Assembly (NCBI GenBank): GCA_964596325.1
Contig: CAZQSQ010000001.1
Span: 1-64,000 of the forward strand
Reading direction: 5' to 3'
DNA length: 64,000 bases
From: JBAZJI01 sp964596325
GTDB lineage: Bacteria > Patescibacteriota > Minisyncoccia > Minisyncoccales > JAGOPM01
Shown here: positions 63,239 to 64,000 of the stretch, in pieces
Position numbering within the stretch: the first letter of the stretch is position 1
Layout: each line of letters begins with the position of its first letter
The notes under the pieces: generated by a model
Seen by the model: the letters and a program-made list of their open reading frames with translations, nothing else
Told to the model about the DNA's origin: nothing
Database searches by the model: none
Program-made: the position numbers and the translations under genes

Positions 63239-63791
63239 GGTTTTGGCGGATTAATTTTAGGGCGGATTTGATGTCTTTGCCTATCGCCACTATCCCGTGC
63301 TTGTTCTGAATGATGTAATCTGATTTTTTAGAAGCCTTGGCCACAGCCGTAGCTGATTTTTGAGTACCGTAAGGTATGGGCGGCAAATAAACCACCCCGC
63401 CAAGCTTGCGGCGGCAGCGCCAAGCATCTTTGTCGTGGGCGTGCAATACCGCCTTGGCATCGCCGCGCGCTTTGTAAACCTGATTATGTAAACGCGCTTC
63501 CGAGCTGGGTTCATGATCGCCCAAGGTAAAAACCTTATTGCCGGCAACCTTGGCCACGAAAACAAAATCTTTAGATTTAAGGTTATAGGGATGCGAGCCG
63601 GTACGCTTAATGATAAAGCCCCGGCCGGAGCGCACTGAAATGTTGCCGCCATTCTTATCAATAAGGCCCATCTTCTTAAATTCTTTGCCCACAGAAATGA
63701 GCGAACGTATCAAACGCCGCTGCTCGGCATTAGGCGCAAATTCTCCCTTAAAAACCGTTTGGAATTTTGTCCCGATATACTTTTCTCCCAT
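63201..63791 (-). CDS. Class II aldolase/adducin-family protein
   Basis: A 196-residue protein of the class II (zinc) aldolase family: GLIDKNGGNISVRSGRGFIIKRTGSHP (substrate and phosphate loop), EPSSEARLHNQVY with the catalytic Glu, and VLHAHDKDAW with two zinc His. It resembles fuculose-1-phosphate aldolase and MtnB. In this cluster it would cleave a 5-deoxy- or 5-methylthio-ribulose-1-P to dihydroxyacetone phosphate and an aldehyde. Confidence 0.88.
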   Translation of the reverse strand: MGEKYIGTKFQTVFKGEFAPNAEQRRLIRSLISVGKEFKKMGLIDKNGGNISVRSGRGFIIKRTGSHPYNLKSKDFVFVAKVAGNKVFTLGDHEPSSEARLHNQVYKARGDAKAVLHAHDKDAWRCRRKLGGVVYLPPIPYGTQKSATAVAKASKKSDYIIQNKHGIVAIGKDIKSALKLIRQNHARFCELSAKSS

Positions 63792-63794
63792 AAT

Positions 63795-64000
63795 TTATAT
63801 TCCGTAATCATCGTGCAAAATGCGGATAGCCTCCAAAACCGTCTGGGCAGCCTGATTTTCTTTTTTTATTAACCCCTCGCCTTTCTGCGCCTGTTCCGCA
63901 TATTTTCTTATCCCTTCGGATAAATCCTTAGCGCCGATTTTATTCACCACTAAAAGCAAAGCCCCGGCACGCACTCCATACATCCGTGCCAAAGGGTAAA
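63795..64000 (-). CDS. Nucleoside phosphorylase, C-terminal fragment
   Basis: The reading frame stays open to the window edge, so only the last 67 or so residues are seen: PLARMYGVRAGALLLVVNKI and an amphipathic C-terminal helix. The segment resembles the end of PNP_UDP-type phosphorylases (uridine, purine, methylthioadenosine). It ends 3 nt before the class II aldolase gene, on the same strand. The assignment leans on this context. Confidence 0.5.
   Translation of the reverse strand, partial: YPLARMYGVRAGALLLVVNKIGAKDLSEGIRKYAEQAQKGEGLIKKENQAAQTVLEAIRILHDDYGI

Overview
The window looks like part of a scaffold from an uncultivated bacterium of the Patescibacteria/CPR type, probably Parcubacteria-like. 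This rests on many small lineage-specific membrane and secreted proteins, single-copy housekeeping genes, a short EF-Ts, a 16S gene whose 5' end differs from the usual 27F primer site, and 16S and 23S genes that are not linked. TGA acts as a stop throughout, so the code is standard. A run of 100 N (7495-7594) is a scaffold gap inside a tandem repeat.

Layout. 1-7.3 kb: greA, a membrane pyrophosphatase, and mreC-mreD-PBP2 of the cell elongation machinery. 7.4-8.1 kb: a tRNA-Val(GAC) preceded by 89-bp tRNA-derived repeats carrying a REP-like palindrome and followed by a GIY-YIG nuclease cassette flanked by a 36-bp tRNA-derived direct repeat. 8.2-11.8 kb: a ubiquitin-like protein, an E1-like ThiF enzyme and a JAMM peptidase in one operon, with an E2-like candidate and an unknown gene next to it. 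11.8-15.3 kb: 5S and 23S on the minus strand. 15.3-21.2 kb: protein genes on both strands and a likely structured ncRNA. 21.4-23.1 kb: 16S with its own promoter. 23.2-23.5 kb: tRNA-Thr(TGT) and a broken second copy with palindromes. 23.5-34.6 kb: translation (tsf, rpsB, rpmE, a short RF1, rplY), murein (murC, a lytic transglycosylase), a GT4 glycosyltransferase, thpR, PHP and amrS. 34.7-41.7 kb: HAD phosphatases, three PadR-like regulators, an ATP-grasp protein and small membrane proteins. 41.8-50.8 kb: metG, a P-type ATPase, yjbQ, a pseudouridine synthase, cyclophilin and ychF. 50.8-60.8 kb: large secreted proteins, rsmE, a CapA-like protein, an ABC exporter, and a ZIP transporter with a shortened metal-binding protein. 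60.9-64 kb: a CYTH-kinase fusion and a nucleoside phosphorylase/class II aldolase/MtnA-like cluster that fits disposal of 5'-deoxynucleosides.

Two features stand out across the window. First, the 16S gene as assembled has no anti-Shine-Dalgarno CCUCC after helix 45, and the recognisable housekeeping genes have no Shine-Dalgarno sequence, yet about 20 genes, most of them lineage-specific, carry a strong AAGGAGG just before the start. Most of these have their own TTGACA-N17 promoter and a hairpin terminator. Second, palindromic elements sit inside tRNA-derived repeats at two separate tRNA loci, and one of them also forms a hairpin of the 23S rRNA. The Ubl-E1-JAMM genes with the neighbouring E2-like candidate are the best candidate for a little-described protein-modification system.
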